Assembly (NCBI RefSeq): GCF_016592575.1
Contig: NZ_AP017470.1
Location: forward strand, 1,077,471 to 1,141,470
DNA: 64,000 bases
Reading direction: 5' to 3'
DNA from: Thermotomaculum hydrothermale
GTDB taxonomy: Bacteria; Acidobacteriota; Holophagae; Thermotomaculales; Thermotomaculaceae
Positions 8,931-18,569 of the stretch are shown one piece after another. A program made the position numbers and the translations under genes. Positions within the stretch are counted from its first letter, which is position 1, and each line of letters starts with the position of its first letter. Under the pieces are notes generated by a model. It was not told the DNA's origin. It ran no database searches and was given only the letters and a program-made list of their open reading frames with translations.

Positions 8931-10129
8931 TGAACACTAAAAACATATTTACCATTTTAGGCAAAGAATTAACTGTTTTTTTAAGGGATAAACGCACGCT
9001 AATTACAACCTTCATAGTACCTCTGGTTTTTTACTATGTATTTTTCAACATAATGACTGGAATGGCGTTGAAAACCAAAAAAGAAATTAAAAACAAAAAA
9101 GTAAAGGTTGGATTTAGCCAGAGTATAGAAAATGATTTAATCGCATATATAAGCAAAAATGGAGAAAACATATCTCTTTTACAAACAAAAGTAACCGATG
9201 CAGAAAAATTGCTTGCAGATAAAAAGATAGATGCTTATCTATTCAAGGAAGAAGGAAAGATTGTAATTGAGTACAACTCTGCCAAGAGGCTGTCAATAGA
9301 GGCAAGGAAGAGGCTTAAAAATGCGCTTGATGATTATAAAAAATTTATTGTAAACAAAAATTTAACGGAATTAGGCATTGATAAAAAAATTGTTAATCCA
9401 TTTGAAATTGAAGACAAAGACACTGCATCTCAAACTGATGTTGCAATGGCTTTTATTGGAAGGCTTATGCCATACCTGATTATCATTATGCTTTTCTCAG
9501 GGGCATTGGGCTTTGGGCTTGAGGTATCAACAGGAGAAAAGGAAAAGGGAACAATAGCAACATTGCTTGTATCTCAGGCAAGCAGAAGCGAGATTGTTTT
9601 AGGAAAACTGATTTATGTAATTGCAATTGAAATTATTTACTCAATTGTAAATATTGCAGGTTTTCTCCTTGCATCCCTTTCAACCTCAAAAATGGTATCA
9701 AAGGAAATAGCAAAAGAGGCTGTAAAGAATGCAGACAAAATGCAAAGCATGAGTTTAAGCATAAACCTGTCAACAATTACAATGCTTGTTGCTTTGATAA
9801 TTCCAATTGGAATAATCTCTGCGGCTTTGATAATTGCAATAGGAAGCTATGCAAAATCAATGAAAGAGGGACAAACCTTAATGACTCCTGTTTTACTTGC
9901 AATAATTATGGTTGCAATTCTTACATTAAACGCACCGTTAAAAGTGCCAGAGTACTATTATTTTATCCCTATACTTAACACAGCATTTTCTATGCAGGAA
10001 ATCTTAATGGGGAAAGCGGTATTTTCACACTTTTTGCTTGCAGTCACTACAACAATAGGACTTGCGGCAATTCTTATAGGGTTTTCAATTTATCTGTTTA
10101 ACAGGGAAGATATTCACTTCAGAGTATAG
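8930..10129 (+). CDS. natB: ABC-2 exporter permease (NatB-like)
   Basis: This is the membrane subunit of the exporter, 399 residues. An N-terminal membrane segment follows MNTKNIFTILGKELTVFLRDKRTL, the ABC-2 entry signature. A roughly 130-residue extracytoplasmic domain comes next, then about six membrane segments from residue 180, including the conserved EKEKGTIATLLVSQASRSEIVLGK element of the NatB/CcmB-like family. It overlaps natA by one base (TAATG). NatB transports Na+ in Bacillus; the substrate here is inferred from family only. Confidence 0.82.
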   Translation: MNTKNIFTILGKELTVFLRDKRTLITTFIVPLVFYYVFFNIMTGMALKTKKEIKNKKVKVGFSQSIENDLIAYISKNGENISLLQTKVTDAEKLLADKKIDAYLFKEEGKIVIEYNSAKRLSIEARKRLKNALDDYKKFIVNKNLTELGIDKKIVNPFEIEDKDTASQTDVAMAFIGRLMPYLIIIMLFSGALGFGLEVSTGEKEKGTIATLLVSQASRSEIVLGKLIYVIAIEIIYSIVNIAGFLLASLSTSKMVSKEIAKEAVKNADKMQSMSLSINLSTITMLVALIIPIGIISAALIIAIGSYAKSMKEGQTLMTPVLLAIIMVAILTLNAPLKVPEYYYFIPILNTAFSMQEILMGKAVFSHFLLAVTTTIGLAAILIGFSIYLFNREDIHFRV

Positions 10130-10140
10130 TCAATTAAAAA

Positions 10141-10815
10141 TTAGTGGCCTCCGCCGCATTCCTGTTGCCATTGCTCCATTTTTAAATTCCAGTTGTCTAA
10201 AAACTCGTTAAAATTTTCATTCTCCTGATTGAGTCTTTCCCTCATTCTATTTGCTAAGTTAAGAAAATTTCTACCTTTTGAACTATAATAGTTATTATGA
10301 TGGTGATGATGCCATCCGCCAAAAAAACCACCCCACCCTGAAGAACGAGAGGCCATTCTAAAATAGTAATTGGCCAAACTTCTAAATTGCCTTTCCATAT
10401 TTGAGTAATATCGTACCCGCGTATTGTGGTCTCTTATACGATTTGCCCTTTCACTCAACAAATTCTCCCTCTCCCTTTGACACTCTTCTCTGCTTTTTGT
10501 GTTTTCATCCTCTGTTGAAGAATTGTCAGATGGTTGAGAAATTGCCGGTTCTGGATTGTCTGAATTGTTATTTTCTAAATCTGAATTTTCTGAATCAGAA
10601 TTGGTTGTACTTCCCGACACATCACCTCTATCAGGAGAGGAATTATCCGAATCATTTCCCTCTAATGTGGTAAGCTTTACATTTGTCTTCTGAAAAAACC
10701 TTTTAATCTCTTTTCCGTACTTTCCCACTGCCGCCATTGTTGATACAGCAATGAGAACTATAATTATTATATATTCAGTTTGAGATGCTCCTTTTTTGTT
10801 TTTAGTTTTCCTCAT
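10141..10815 (-). CDS. Flp-pilin-like protein with Asp/Ser-rich linker and His-rich tail
   Basis: The first 45 residues look like a Flp-type pilin: a basic leader MRKTKNKKG, cleavage-like G-A-S-Q-T-E-Y with Glu5, then a hydrophobic helix IIIIVLIAVSTMAAVGKYG. Instead of ending near 60 residues as Flp pilins do, it continues for a total of 224. It has a low-complexity Asn/Ser/Asp linker (about 55-110), a helical Arg/Asn/Glu-rich part, and an aromatic/Gly/His patch with WGGFFGGWHHHHHNNYY near 165-180. It ends QQECGGGH. No Tad assembly genes are in the window. It could be a minor pilin or pseudopilin, or a surface metal-binding protein. The gene is convergent with natB. Confidence 0.6.
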   Translation of the reverse strand: MRKTKNKKGASQTEYIIIIVLIAVSTMAAVGKYGKEIKRFFQKTNVKLTTLEGNDSDNSSPDRGDVSGSTTNSDSENSDLENNNSDNPEPAISQPSDNSSTEDENTKSREECQRERENLLSERANRIRDHNTRVRYYSNMERQFRSLANYYFRMASRSSGWGGFFGGWHHHHHNNYYSSKGRNFLNLANRMRERLNQENENFNEFLDNWNLKMEQWQQECGGGH

Positions 10816-10859
10816 AATTTAAATTTAATACTTTTTAAGTAAAAAATCAAAATTGAATA

Positions 10860-10887
10860 AAAAAAAGGGGGAATAATCCCCCTTTTG
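10860..10887 (-). terminator. rho-independent terminator of etfBA
   Basis: On the minus strand a 9-bp stem (AAAAGGGGG with CCCCCTTTT) around a 6-nt AT loop ends in a T run. It lies 27 bp past the etfA stop. Confidence 0.85.
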
Positions 10888-10913
10888 TGATTTATATCAA
10901 TTGGTTTTAATCT

Positions 10914-11870
10914 TTAAGCTTTTGCCTTTTTAATTTCTTCAATCAAAGCAGGAACAACCTTAAACAGGTCAGCAACAACACCTAATGAAGCAACATTGAA
11001 TATAGGAGCATCTGGGTCTTTGTTTACAGCAATTATGTACTGAGATGTACCCATACCAGCAAGGTGCTGAATAGCACCAGAAATACCAAATGCCATATAA
11101 ACCTTAGGTGATACAACCTTACCTGTCTGCCCAACCTGGTGAGAGTGGTCAATCCAGCCTGCGTCAACTGCAGCCCTTGAAGCACCAACTGCTGCGCCAA
11201 GCAAGTCTGCAAGCTGCTGGAGTTCGTTTTGAAAGTATTCTGGGCCTTTAACTCCCCTACCACCGGAAACAATGATTGTGGCTTCAGTTAATTCAACCTT
11301 GCCAGCCTCTTTCATTTCAACCTTTACTGCTTTTGCCTTTGCTTCGCCTTCAACTGAAAATTCAACAACTTCGCCTGCTCCTTCGCTTTCAGCAAGTTCA
11401 AATACATTTGGCCTTAAAGTAACCATTGCTATATCTGATTTAAATTCAACAGTTGCAATTGCCTTACCTGAATAAACAGGCTTTCTTACAATAAGTTTAC
11501 CGTCTTTAACTTCGGTTGCAGTAATGTCTGTAACAAGGCCTGCTTCAAGTTTTGCAGATACCCTTGGAGCAAAATCAACACACATTGAAGTACCAGGAAA
11601 AACAACAATTTTTGCTCCATTTTCCTTTGCAACCTTGGCGACTCCCTCTGCATATAAATCAGGTGAGTATGCGTCAGGTGTTTCAGATACAAAAACCTTG
11701 TCTGCACCGTATTTTTTTATTTCGTCAACTACACTTCCAGCCCCTTTTCCTAAAACAACAACACCAAGGGGAAGTGAAAGTGCAGAGCCTAACCTTTTTC
11801 CTTCTGAAATAGCTTCTTTAGAAGCCTTTTTTAAATTTCCATCTCTCTGGTCAGCAAATACTAATATCAT
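10914..11870 (-). CDS. etfA: electron transfer flavoprotein alpha subunit
   Basis: EtfA binds FAD and, with EtfB, carries electrons from acyl-CoA dehydrogenases or similar enzymes. The 318-residue protein has the N-terminal alpha/beta domain and a C-terminal FAD domain from about residue 200. The FAD motifs seen are SGGRGVKGPEYF, GASRAAVDAGWIDHSHQVGQTGK, GISGAIQHLAGM and IIAVNKDPDAPIF. The length is normal for a plain EtfA without an iron-sulfur extension. It lies 12 bp downstream of etfB. No acyl-CoA dehydrogenase or ETF:quinone oxidoreductase gene is adjacent, so its partner lies elsewhere. Confidence 0.96.
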   Translation of the reverse strand: MILVFADQRDGNLKKASKEAISEGKRLGSALSLPLGVVVLGKGAGSVVDEIKKYGADKVFVSETPDAYSPDLYAEGVAKVAKENGAKIVVFPGTSMCVDFAPRVSAKLEAGLVTDITATEVKDGKLIVRKPVYSGKAIATVEFKSDIAMVTLRPNVFELAESEGAGEVVEFSVEGEAKAKAVKVEMKEAGKVELTEATIIVSGGRGVKGPEYFQNELQQLADLLGAAVGASRAAVDAGWIDHSHQVGQTGKVVSPKVYMAFGISGAIQHLAGMGTSQYIIAVNKDPDAPIFNVASLGVVADLFKVVPALIEEIKKAKA

Positions 11871-11882
11871 GATAACCCCCTA

Positions 11883-12668
11883 TTATAATACCTTTGCTTC
11901 GTTTTTAAGGAATTCAACAATCTCTTTTGCCGCAACTTCAGGCTCAACCTCAATCTTCTTACCTGCCTGCCTTGCAGGTGGCAATTCTAATGAAACATAA
12001 ACTGTTTTAGCACCAGCAAGACCAACCTCGTCTGCGTTTAAGCCTAAATCGGCAGGTGTAAGCTTTTCAAGAGGTTTCTTCTTTGCCTTCATAATTCCTC
12101 TTAAATTGGGGTATCTCGGCTCGTTTAATCCCCTCTGTGCTGTAACAATTGCCGGAAGTTTTGTTTCAATTGTTTCTCTTCCGCCTTCTATTTCTCTTTC
12201 ACCTCTAATTGTGTCTCCGTCTATTTCAAGTTTAATGCAGGTTCCAATGTGGCCAATTCCAACCATTTCTGCAACAAGCTGTCCAACCTGAGTATTGTCG
12301 TTTCCAACACCCTGTTTTCCGAAAAAGATTAAATCAGGATTGTGCTTTTCAATAACCTTTGCAAGTGCCTTTGCTGTTGAATATGCGTCTGCACCTTCAA
12401 AAGCAGCATCTTCTAAAAGTATTGCCTTATCGCAACCCATAGCAAGAGCGGTTCTCAATGCAGATTCTGCCCTGCTTGGCCCCATTGATACAACTGTAAC
12501 TTCACCACCAAGGTTTTCCTTTGTTTTTACTGCTTCTTCAATAGCAAATTCGTCGTAAGGGGAAACAATCCAGTTAATTCCGTCTTCAACAATAGATTTA
12601 CCGTCATCCGCAATTTTAATCTTGGTCTCGGTATCCGGTACCTGTTTGATAAACACCATTATGTTCAT
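11883..12668 (-). CDS. etfB: electron transfer flavoprotein beta subunit
   Basis: EtfB forms the heterodimer with EtfA and usually holds AMP or a second FAD. The chosen ATG (12668) has GGAGG 6 nt upstream and gives MNIMVFIKQVPDTETKIKI, the family start, with 261 residues. The nucleotide-binding segment FFGKQGVGNDNTQVGQLVAEM and the EtfB signature VTAQRGLNEPRYPNLRGIMKAKKK near residue 185 are present, the latter including the conserved recognition-loop region. An in-frame TTG four codons upstream is less likely. A consensus-like promoter lies just upstream, so etfBA is probably its own transcription unit. Confidence 0.96.
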   Translation of the reverse strand: MNIMVFIKQVPDTETKIKIADDGKSIVEDGINWIVSPYDEFAIEEAVKTKENLGGEVTVVSMGPSRAESALRTALAMGCDKAILLEDAAFEGADAYSTAKALAKVIEKHNPDLIFFGKQGVGNDNTQVGQLVAEMVGIGHIGTCIKLEIDGDTIRGEREIEGGRETIETKLPAIVTAQRGLNEPRYPNLRGIMKAKKKPLEKLTPADLGLNADEVGLAGAKTVYVSLELPPARQAGKKIEVEPEVAAKEIVEFLKNEAKVL

Positions 12669-12698
12669 ATAATCCTCCAACCCTTTTTTGGTATTTTA

Positions 12699-12727
12699 AT
12701 TTTAAGTTATAGGGGGAAATAAGTCAA
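12699..12727 (-). promoter_or_regulatory. sigma-70-type promoter for etfBA
   Basis: Minus-strand TTGACT (12722-12727), a 17-bp spacer and TAAAAT (12699-12704) lie 31 bp upstream of the etfB start. Confidence 0.6.
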
Positions 12728-12753
12728 GAAAAAAATGAATGAGTATTCATTCA
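12727..12753 (-). terminator. AT-rich terminator of the ispE-ftsH-folP operon
   Basis: A 7-bp inverted repeat (TGAATGA and TCATTCA, 12736-12753) with a 4-nt loop overlaps the folP stop codon and is followed on the minus strand by a run of seven T. The stem is low in GC, so efficiency is uncertain. Confidence 0.45.
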
Positions 12754-13946
12754 GATAAAAGCCTGATGATTTCTATCGCCTTTTTTGTTTCAAAAACATC
12801 GTGTACCCTTAAAGCAAATACTCCCTGTAAAACTGTGTAAACAGCCACAGCAATGGATGGGGATAATCTTTCTTCAACCTCTAAGTTTAGCAGCCTGCCA
12901 AACATACTCTTTCTTGAAGCACCTATTAAAACAGGGAAGCCAATGGAAGAAAATGCTTCTATATTCCTTAAAATTTCAAGATTGTGCTCGTCATTCTTCC
13001 CGAAGCCAATTCCAGGGTCAATTATAATGTTTTCTCTCTTTATTCCTTCACTTATTGCTTTATTGCTTCTATCTTTCAAAAATTCTCTTATTTCAAAGAC
13101 ACAGTCTTCATAATATGGATTTTTTTGCATATTTTCTGGTGTGCCTTTTATGTGCATCCCAATGTATAGAGCATCAAAGGAAGCAACAGTTTTAAACATT
13201 CTCTCATCCATTGTGCCAAATGAGATGTCGTTAATTATGTCAGCCCCTTCCTTTAAACACTCTTCAGCAACCTCGCTTTTGTAGGTGTCAATTGAAACTG
13301 GAATATTAAACCTTTTTTTAATCTCTTTTAAAATCGGCAGTACTCTATTTAATTCTTCTTTTGCATCAACCCTTTTTGAACCAGGCCTTGTTGATTCCCC
13401 GCCTATGTCAACTATGTCCACACCCTGTTCAATCATTTCTTCAACCCTTTTTAACGCAGCATCTACCCTGTTAAACCTGCCACCATCGTAAAAAGAATCA
13501 GGGGTTACATTTAATATTCCCATAATTAGAGGATAGGATTTAGAATTTAACCTGTTTAAAATATTAGAGTAATCTTTATCTAATTTTAACTGCCTCTCTA
13601 ACTCTTCCCCAATTTCTTTCAATTTGTACGGCTGCTTTTTCATTTTTTCAGCAAGGAGTTTCAAATGCTTTAAAGTGCCAGCAATAAAAACATCGTTTTT
13701 CCCCATTTCAAACCAGAGGCACTTCCCGCTTATTGCAGCCTCTCCACCTATTGATAGAATATCCTGCTTGATTATAGCCGCAGCCCTATTGTCAAGGTTT
13801 TTTATTACAAAGGTTTTAAATTGAAATTTAGGGGTCATTACCACAGTGCCTGCCGGGTCAACCCCTATTCTGTTAAAAAAGCGCTTTATCCTGTCAGGAC
13901 TGCTGAGGTTCAGGGGATAAATCGCCCTTGCTTTCTCCTCTAACAA
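12747..13946 (-). CDS. folP: dihydropteroate synthase with N-terminal extension
   Basis: FolP condenses p-aminobenzoate with dihydropterin pyrophosphate in folate synthesis. The TIM-barrel motifs are all visible: [15 protein letters not shown] (about 140-155), [38 protein letters not shown] and IGASRKS. The reading frame has a further 135 residues in front of the barrel that are not part of the catalytic core; similar extended forms are known in some bacteria. The frame begins with TTG at 13946 inside the ftsH tail (overlap 53 nt), with no strong Shine-Dalgarno, so the true start is uncertain. The tilS-ftsH-folP order is common in many phyla. Confidence 0.92.
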   Translation of the reverse strand: MLEEKARAIYPLNLSSPDRIKRFFNRIGVDPAGTVVMTPKFQFKTFVIKNLDNRAAAIIKQDILSIGGEAAISGKCLWFEMGKNDVFIAGTLKHLKLLAEKMKKQPYKLKEIGEELERQLKLDKDYSNILNRLNSKSYPLIMGILNVTPDSFYDGGRFNRVDAALKRVEEMIEQGVDIVDIGGESTRPGSKRVDAKEELNRVLPILKEIKKRFNIPVSIDTYKSEVAEECLKEGADIINDISFGTMDERMFKTVASFDALYIGMHIKGTPENMQKNPYYEDCVFEIREFLKDRSNKAISEGIKRENIIIDPGIGFGKNDEHNLEILRNIEAFSSIGFPVLIGASRKSMFGRLLNLEVEERLSPSIAVAVYTVLQGVFALRVHDVFETKKAIEIIRLLSE

Positions 13947-15738
13947 TTGAATACACCTCTTCTGCAGTTAGTACTTCTTTTTCAAGCAACTTATTTGCAA
14001 GCTCAAGAAACTCTTTTTCATATTTTGTAAGCAAATCCTTTGCCTTTTTATAATTTCTCATAATTATGTTTTTAATTTCTGTATCAATCAATTTTGCAGT
14101 ATCGTTTGAGTAATTTTGATGCTTAACAAGGTCTTTCCCTAAGAATATTTCCTGCTCTTCAACTCCAAGGTTCAAAGGCCCCAATTCACTCATACCCCAT
14201 TTGCACACCATTTTTCTTGCAAGGTCTGTGGCAACCTCAATATCGTTGCCTGCGCCTGTTGTTATGTGCCCCATGTAAACCTCTTCTGCCACTCTGCCAC
14301 CCATAAGTATAGCAATTCTATTTTCAAGGTAATCTTTTGTATAGGTGTACCTGTCGTCTTCAGGCAATTGCACAGTTACCCCCAATGCCCTGCCTCTTGG
14401 TATAATTGTTACCTTGTGGATTGGGTCTGCCCCAGGTAATAGTGCAGCAACAAGGGCATGCCCTGCCTCGTGATAGGCAGTATTCTTTTTCTCATCGTCT
14501 GACATTGCCATTGATTTTCTTGCCAGCCCCATTATAACCTTGTCTTTTGCTTCTTCAAAATCTTCCATTTCCACCAATTCTTTGTCTTTCCTTGCTGCAA
14601 GCAAAGCAGCCTCATTTACAAGATTGGCAAGCTCTGCTCCAGCAAATCCCGGGGTACTTCTCGCAATAATCTTTAAATCAACATCCTCTCCTAAAGGAAT
14701 ATTTCTTGTATGTATCTTTAAAATAGCCTCTCTTCCCCTTACATCAGGTCTGTCAACAACAATTCTCCTGTCAAACCTTCCAGGCCTGAGCAAAGCAGGG
14801 TCAAGAACATCAGGCCTGTTTGTGGCAGCAATGAGGATTACCCCATCCTTTGTTTCAAAACCGTCCATTTCAACAAGCAACTGGTTTAATGTCTGTTCCC
14901 TTTCATCGTGTCCTCCGCCTAAACCTGCACCTCTGTGTCTTCCGACAGCATCAAGCTCGTCTATAAAAATAATACACGGGGCATTCTTTTTCCCCTGCTC
15001 AAATAAATCCCTCACCCTTGATGCACCAACACCAACAAACATTTCAACAAACTCAGAGCCGCTTATTGAAAAGAAAGGTACCCCTGCCTCTCCTGCAACA
15101 GCCTTGGCAAGCAAGGTTTTTCCTGTTCCGGGAGGTCCCATAAGCAATACGCCTTTGGGGATTTTACCCCCTAACTTTTGAAACTTTTTAGGATTTTTCA
15201 AAAATTCCACAACCTCTTTTAATTCTTCAATTGCTTCATCAACCCCTGCAACATCCTTAAAAGTAATTTTTTTATTGTCAACAAGCCTTGCCTTGCTCTT
15301 CCCAAAACTTAAAGCCTTCGCTCCTCCACCCTGCATCTGCTTCATAAACATAACCCAGATTACAATAAGCACTATCAATGGAGCCCAGCTTATTAAAACA
15401 GTCATAAAGGTTGATTCTTTATCCTCAACTACATTGAAGTCTTCAAGGTTTCTCCAGCTTAAAATTTTATTTACAATGTCTGGATAATCTGCAGGAACAA
15501 CTGTTACAAATTTTTCAAACTTTGAATTATTTTTAACAAAGGGAGAAATAAATTCGCCTTTAATGTTCTGCCCCTTCATTTCAACCTTTGCTATATTCCC
15601 CTTTTCCCCCTGTTCAATAAATTGCTTAAATGATATGTCGGTTATTTTAGTTTCAGCGTGCATAAATATATTTACAAGCAAAAATATTAAAGAAAAGGCA
15701 AATAGCCATAAAAGTATAGTTTTTACATTATCATTCAC
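13894..15738 (-). CDS. ftsH: ATP-dependent zinc metalloprotease FtsH
   Basis: FtsH is the inner-membrane AAA+ protease that degrades membrane and regulatory proteins. The 614-residue protein has two N-terminal membrane segments (about 7-27 and 105-128) around a periplasmic domain. Walker A is GPPGTGKT, Walker B is [11 protein letters not shown], the second region of homology is [21 protein letters not shown], and the zinc site is HEAGH near residue 418. It starts with GTG at 15738 preceded by GGAGG at 8 nt. The window also encodes HflK and HflC, its usual membrane partners, in another operon. Confidence 0.97.
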   Translation of the reverse strand: MNDNVKTILLWLFAFSLIFLLVNIFMHAETKITDISFKQFIEQGEKGNIAKVEMKGQNIKGEFISPFVKNNSKFEKFVTVVPADYPDIVNKILSWRNLEDFNVVEDKESTFMTVLISWAPLIVLIVIWVMFMKQMQGGGAKALSFGKSKARLVDNKKITFKDVAGVDEAIEELKEVVEFLKNPKKFQKLGGKIPKGVLLMGPPGTGKTLLAKAVAGEAGVPFFSISGSEFVEMFVGVGASRVRDLFEQGKKNAPCIIFIDELDAVGRHRGAGLGGGHDEREQTLNQLLVEMDGFETKDGVILIAATNRPDVLDPALLRPGRFDRRIVVDRPDVRGREAILKIHTRNIPLGEDVDLKIIARSTPGFAGAELANLVNEAALLAARKDKELVEMEDFEEAKDKVIMGLARKSMAMSDDEKKNTAYHEAGHALVAALLPGADPIHKVTIIPRGRALGVTVQLPEDDRYTYTKDYLENRIAILMGGRVAEEVYMGHITTGAGNDIEVATDLARKMVCKWGMSELGPLNLGVEEQEIFLGKDLVKHQNYSNDTAKLIDTEIKNIIMRNYKKAKDLLTKYEKEFLELANKLLEKEVLTAEEVYSIVRGESKGDLSPEPQQS

Positions 15739-15774
15739 CTTATAATCCTCCTCTTATAATGTGCAGGTTTGATT

Positions 15775-17169
15775 TTATCCTAAACAATCTTTCATGTAAA
15801 CCTTAATTAAATTACCTTTCTGTCCTGTGATTTTCAATCTGTCTGAAACTGCTATTCCAGGCACAAATAGAATCTCACTATTATCTTTTAAAACAAAAAT
15901 CGTTTTTCTCCCAAAGTCACTTAATCCTTTTTTCTTTAAAAATTTATTCAAATTTTTAATCTCTTTTCCCATAAAAATTAAAAAATCTTTCTCAAAATCA
16001 ATCCTCTCAATTTTTAATGACGAATTTAAAAGCGATTTGTTGAGTAAAACATACTCATTTTTTTTGCTTAAATCAAAACTTCCAGCTTTTTCAAATACAA
16101 ACTCATAGCCCAAAAGCAAAGATACACTGCCTTCACCCTTTACTTTGAAAGAAAAATTATAAAAAAAATCATTTTTTACCAGATAAAAGTAATTTTTAGT
16201 TTTTACCGCATACAGAGATTTATCAGGGAACAAACTTCTCTTTGAAGATTTTTTTTGTTTAGCAAATTCATACAAATCTCTCAACAACTTTCTATTTGCC
16301 CTGTATGTGCTTCCCATAACCTTTTCAAACAAAAAAAGCATTGCTTCATAAAAGGCATATTCAGGAATATTTGTTAACAAATCAAGCTTAACCCTTACCC
16401 CGTATTTGTCTAAAAAGTAATTGTGTTTTAAAAAATTCTCAATAAAAAAACTTTGTGCTTTCAGGGAATTTTCAATATTTTCAAACAACACCTCAAACCT
16501 TTTTCCAAAATCTTTCCCAAAAACCAACGATAAGTCTTTTATTAAAAACTTTCTTACTTTATTTCTTTTGTAATTTTCGCTAAAGTTGCTTAAATCAATT
16601 TTGTATTCAATTCCATAATTTTCAAGTGTTTTTCTAATCTCTTCCCCTGAAATGCTCAATATTGGCCTTATAAAGAAATTATTTTTATATGATATCCCCT
16701 TCAACCCTCTTATTCCTGTTCCCCTGTCAATATTTAGAAAAAAAGTCTCAATTGAGTCGGTTAAATTGTGCGCAAGTGCTATTAAATTTCCTTTTCCCTC
16801 TTTAATCAGTGACTCAAAAAACTCATAGCGCAACTTCCTTGCTGCCATCTCAATTGATATTCCATTTTTCTCTGCGTAATTTTTAACATCTCCCTTGTCA
16901 GAGTAAAAATTCAAACTGAATTTTTTAGCAAGGTTTTCCACAAAAACCTCTTCATCTTCTGCTTCTTCCCTTAATTTATGGTTAAAATGACAGACAGACA
17001 GTTCAAAATTCAATTCATTTTTCAAAGCCAAAAGACAGTAAAGCATAAAAATAGAATCTGCCCCTCCGCTTACTGCAGCAATTAACCTGTCACCATTTTT
17101 TATAAGATTTTTTTGAAGGATAACGTCTCTTACCTGAAGAAAAACCTTATCCGAATAAAAGTCTTTCAT
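15775..17169 (-). CDS. tilS: tRNA(Ile)-lysidine synthetase
   Basis: TilS converts C34 of the CAU-anticodon tRNA-Ile to lysidine, so that AUA is read as Ile. The PP-loop motif AAVSGGADSIFML is near residue 35. HNLTDSIETFFLNIDRGTGIRGLKGI, typical of TilS, is near 130-155, and a C-terminal TilS domain gives a total of 464 residues, the long form of the family. The ATG at 17169 was chosen because it has CGGAAG upstream; the longer TTG frame lacks one. It overlaps ispE by 23 nt and precedes ftsH by 36 bp, within the same operon. Confidence 0.93.
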   Translation of the reverse strand: MKDFYSDKVFLQVRDVILQKNLIKNGDRLIAAVSGGADSIFMLYCLLALKNELNFELSVCHFNHKLREEAEDEEVFVENLAKKFSLNFYSDKGDVKNYAEKNGISIEMAARKLRYEFFESLIKEGKGNLIALAHNLTDSIETFFLNIDRGTGIRGLKGISYKNNFFIRPILSISGEEIRKTLENYGIEYKIDLSNFSENYKRNKVRKFLIKDLSLVFGKDFGKRFEVLFENIENSLKAQSFFIENFLKHNYFLDKYGVRVKLDLLTNIPEYAFYEAMLFLFEKVMGSTYRANRKLLRDLYEFAKQKKSSKRSLFPDKSLYAVKTKNYFYLVKNDFFYNFSFKVKGEGSVSLLLGYEFVFEKAGSFDLSKKNEYVLLNKSLLNSSLKIERIDFEKDFLIFMGKEIKNLNKFLKKKGLSDFGRKTIFVLKDNSEILFVPGIAVSDRLKITGQKGNLIKVYMKDCLG

Positions 17170-18016
17170 AATCGCTTCCGCTGACAAATTCAAGTTTTAC
17201 CGCTTTGAAGTTTTCTGGAAGGAATTTCTTTGCCCTGCTTAAATCTTCTCCAAATATGATGAATGTTGAGCCTGAGCCTGACAGCATTGGTTTATACCCT
17301 TTTGATTTCAAATAAGCAAATAATTCAAATAAATCCCTGTCGTAATATTGAAGAAGTCTGTCAAAGTCATTGTAAAATGAATGGTAACCTTTTTTGTATG
17401 TGTTTAAAACAATTTCTGAAAATTTAATTAAATCAATATCAGTTTTCTCGCATTTTTCATCAAAGAGAGAATACATCTTTTCTGTTGGATAATGCTTTCC
17501 TGTAAAAACGGCAAGAAATTCAGTATTAACAAGGTCTTTAATCTTTGTTACCCTATCGCCTTTGCCTGTACCCATAACAGTCCCGCCTAAAAGAAATAGA
17601 GGCACATCAGAGCCTATTTTAGCGGCTAAATCAAGTATTCTTTTATTTGCTTTAATTTTAAAATGCTTTTTCAAAAAATATAAAACAGCACCGGCATTTG
17701 AGCTGCCACCGCCCATACCCCCTCCCGGAGGTATTCTTTTATCAATAAAAACCTTAAAAAAACAGGGCTCAACCTTAAACTCCTCAACAAAAAGCTCAAT
17801 TGCTTTATAAACAAGGTTTGACGAATCAAGGGGAATATCCCTGTTTGAAGAAATCTCAATTCCCTTTTTCCCTTTTTCAATTGTTAAATCTATCTCATCA
17901 AAGATTGAAACAGTCTGATACAAAGTAAATAAATTGTGATACCCATCTTCTCTTTTTTCTGATATGTACAAAAGGGGATTAATCTTGGCAAATGATTTTA
18001 ACTTAAAGGTTGTCAT
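17147..18016 (-). CDS. ispE: 4-diphosphocytidyl-2-C-methyl-D-erythritol kinase
   Basis: IspE phosphorylates CDP-methylerythritol in the non-mevalonate isoprenoid pathway. The 289-residue protein shows the GHMP-kinase layout: AKINPLLYISEKREDGYHNLFTLYQ at the N-terminus with its substrate-binding Lys and His, the ATP loop PPGGGMGGGSSNAG near residue 95, and MLSGSGSTFIIF near 240. It overlaps both the LolB-like lipoprotein gene upstream (14 nt) and tilS downstream (23 nt). In many proteobacteria lolB is likewise just upstream of ispE. Confidence 0.95.
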   Translation of the reverse strand: MTTFKLKSFAKINPLLYISEKREDGYHNLFTLYQTVSIFDEIDLTIEKGKKGIEISSNRDIPLDSSNLVYKAIELFVEEFKVEPCFFKVFIDKRIPPGGGMGGGSSNAGAVLYFLKKHFKIKANKRILDLAAKIGSDVPLFLLGGTVMGTGKGDRVTKIKDLVNTEFLAVFTGKHYPTEKMYSLFDEKCEKTDIDLIKFSEIVLNTYKKGYHSFYNDFDRLLQYYDRDLFELFAYLKSKGYKPMLSGSGSTFIIFGEDLSRAKKFLPENFKAVKLEFVSGSDYERLLFG

Positions 18017-18569
18017 TGAAAATCACCTTAAACCCTTTCGGAATTTTTACAGTCAATTTAGTTACTCCACCTTTAACAACACCGCTTAAAGGTTTTAAAA
18101 GAACATTACCCTGTTTTCCAATAATTACAATTTCCTTCTTCTCATTAACAATGAACCTGAACCCGTCTTTCTTCCCTGTTGTGCAATTGTTTTTCAAATA
18201 ACAGTTAACGAAAAAATCAAAAAACAAATTTACAGGGATATCAACTCCCGTAACCTTTTTCAATTCAAAAGGTTTCTTATTATCAATATAAACAGTTCTG
18301 TTATTATAATCAACTATAATTAAACTCTTTTTATCATAAAAAACATTTGCTATCAATTTGTTTGTTGGAAGAAGCACACTCATGCTTATTTTATTAGAAG
18401 TATCTGTGTTTATGTATATTCTTAAAGAGTGGATACTTTTCTCGCCTACCTTTGCGGAAAAGCGGAATAAAACTGAATAAATATTGCCTTCACTTGATAC
18501 CGGCCTCTTTACACAGGCAATACTAATCAGAATTAATAAGATTAAGCCTGTCTTTAACTTCTTTAACAT
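18003..18569 (-). CDS. LolB-like outer-membrane lipoprotein candidate
   Basis: This is a small lipoprotein of 188 residues with signal MLKKLKTGLILLILISIAC and Cys at about residue 19. The mature part is beta-rich (repeated alternating strands such as IIVDYNNRTVYI and LTVKIPKGFKVIF), compatible with the open-barrel fold shared by LolB, LolA and DUF4292-type lipoproteins. No clear LolB signature could be read. The position between a TPR protein and ispE, overlapping ispE by 14 nt, matches the lolB locus of many proteobacteria. It could be a lipoprotein-trafficking factor; this is inference from context and fold-like pattern. Confidence 0.5.
   Translation of the reverse strand: MLKKLKTGLILLILISIACVKRPVSSEGNIYSVLFRFSAKVGEKSIHSLRIYINTDTSNKISMSVLLPTNKLIANVFYDKKSLIIVDYNNRTVYIDNKKPFELKKVTGVDIPVNLFFDFFVNCYLKNNCTTGKKDGFRFIVNEKKEIVIIGKQGNVLLKPLSGVVKGGVTKLTVKIPKGFKVIFNDNL

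Noticed and set aside
11524-12000. 158-codon plus-strand frame across etfA and etfB
   Set aside because: It spans two real genes on the other strand, has no own signals and a composition typical of antisense frames.
14540-15181. 213-codon open frame on the plus strand opposite ftsH
   Set aside because: It is the antisense of a strongly conserved AAA domain; the translation is Ser/Pro-rich low-complexity without a ribosome-binding site.
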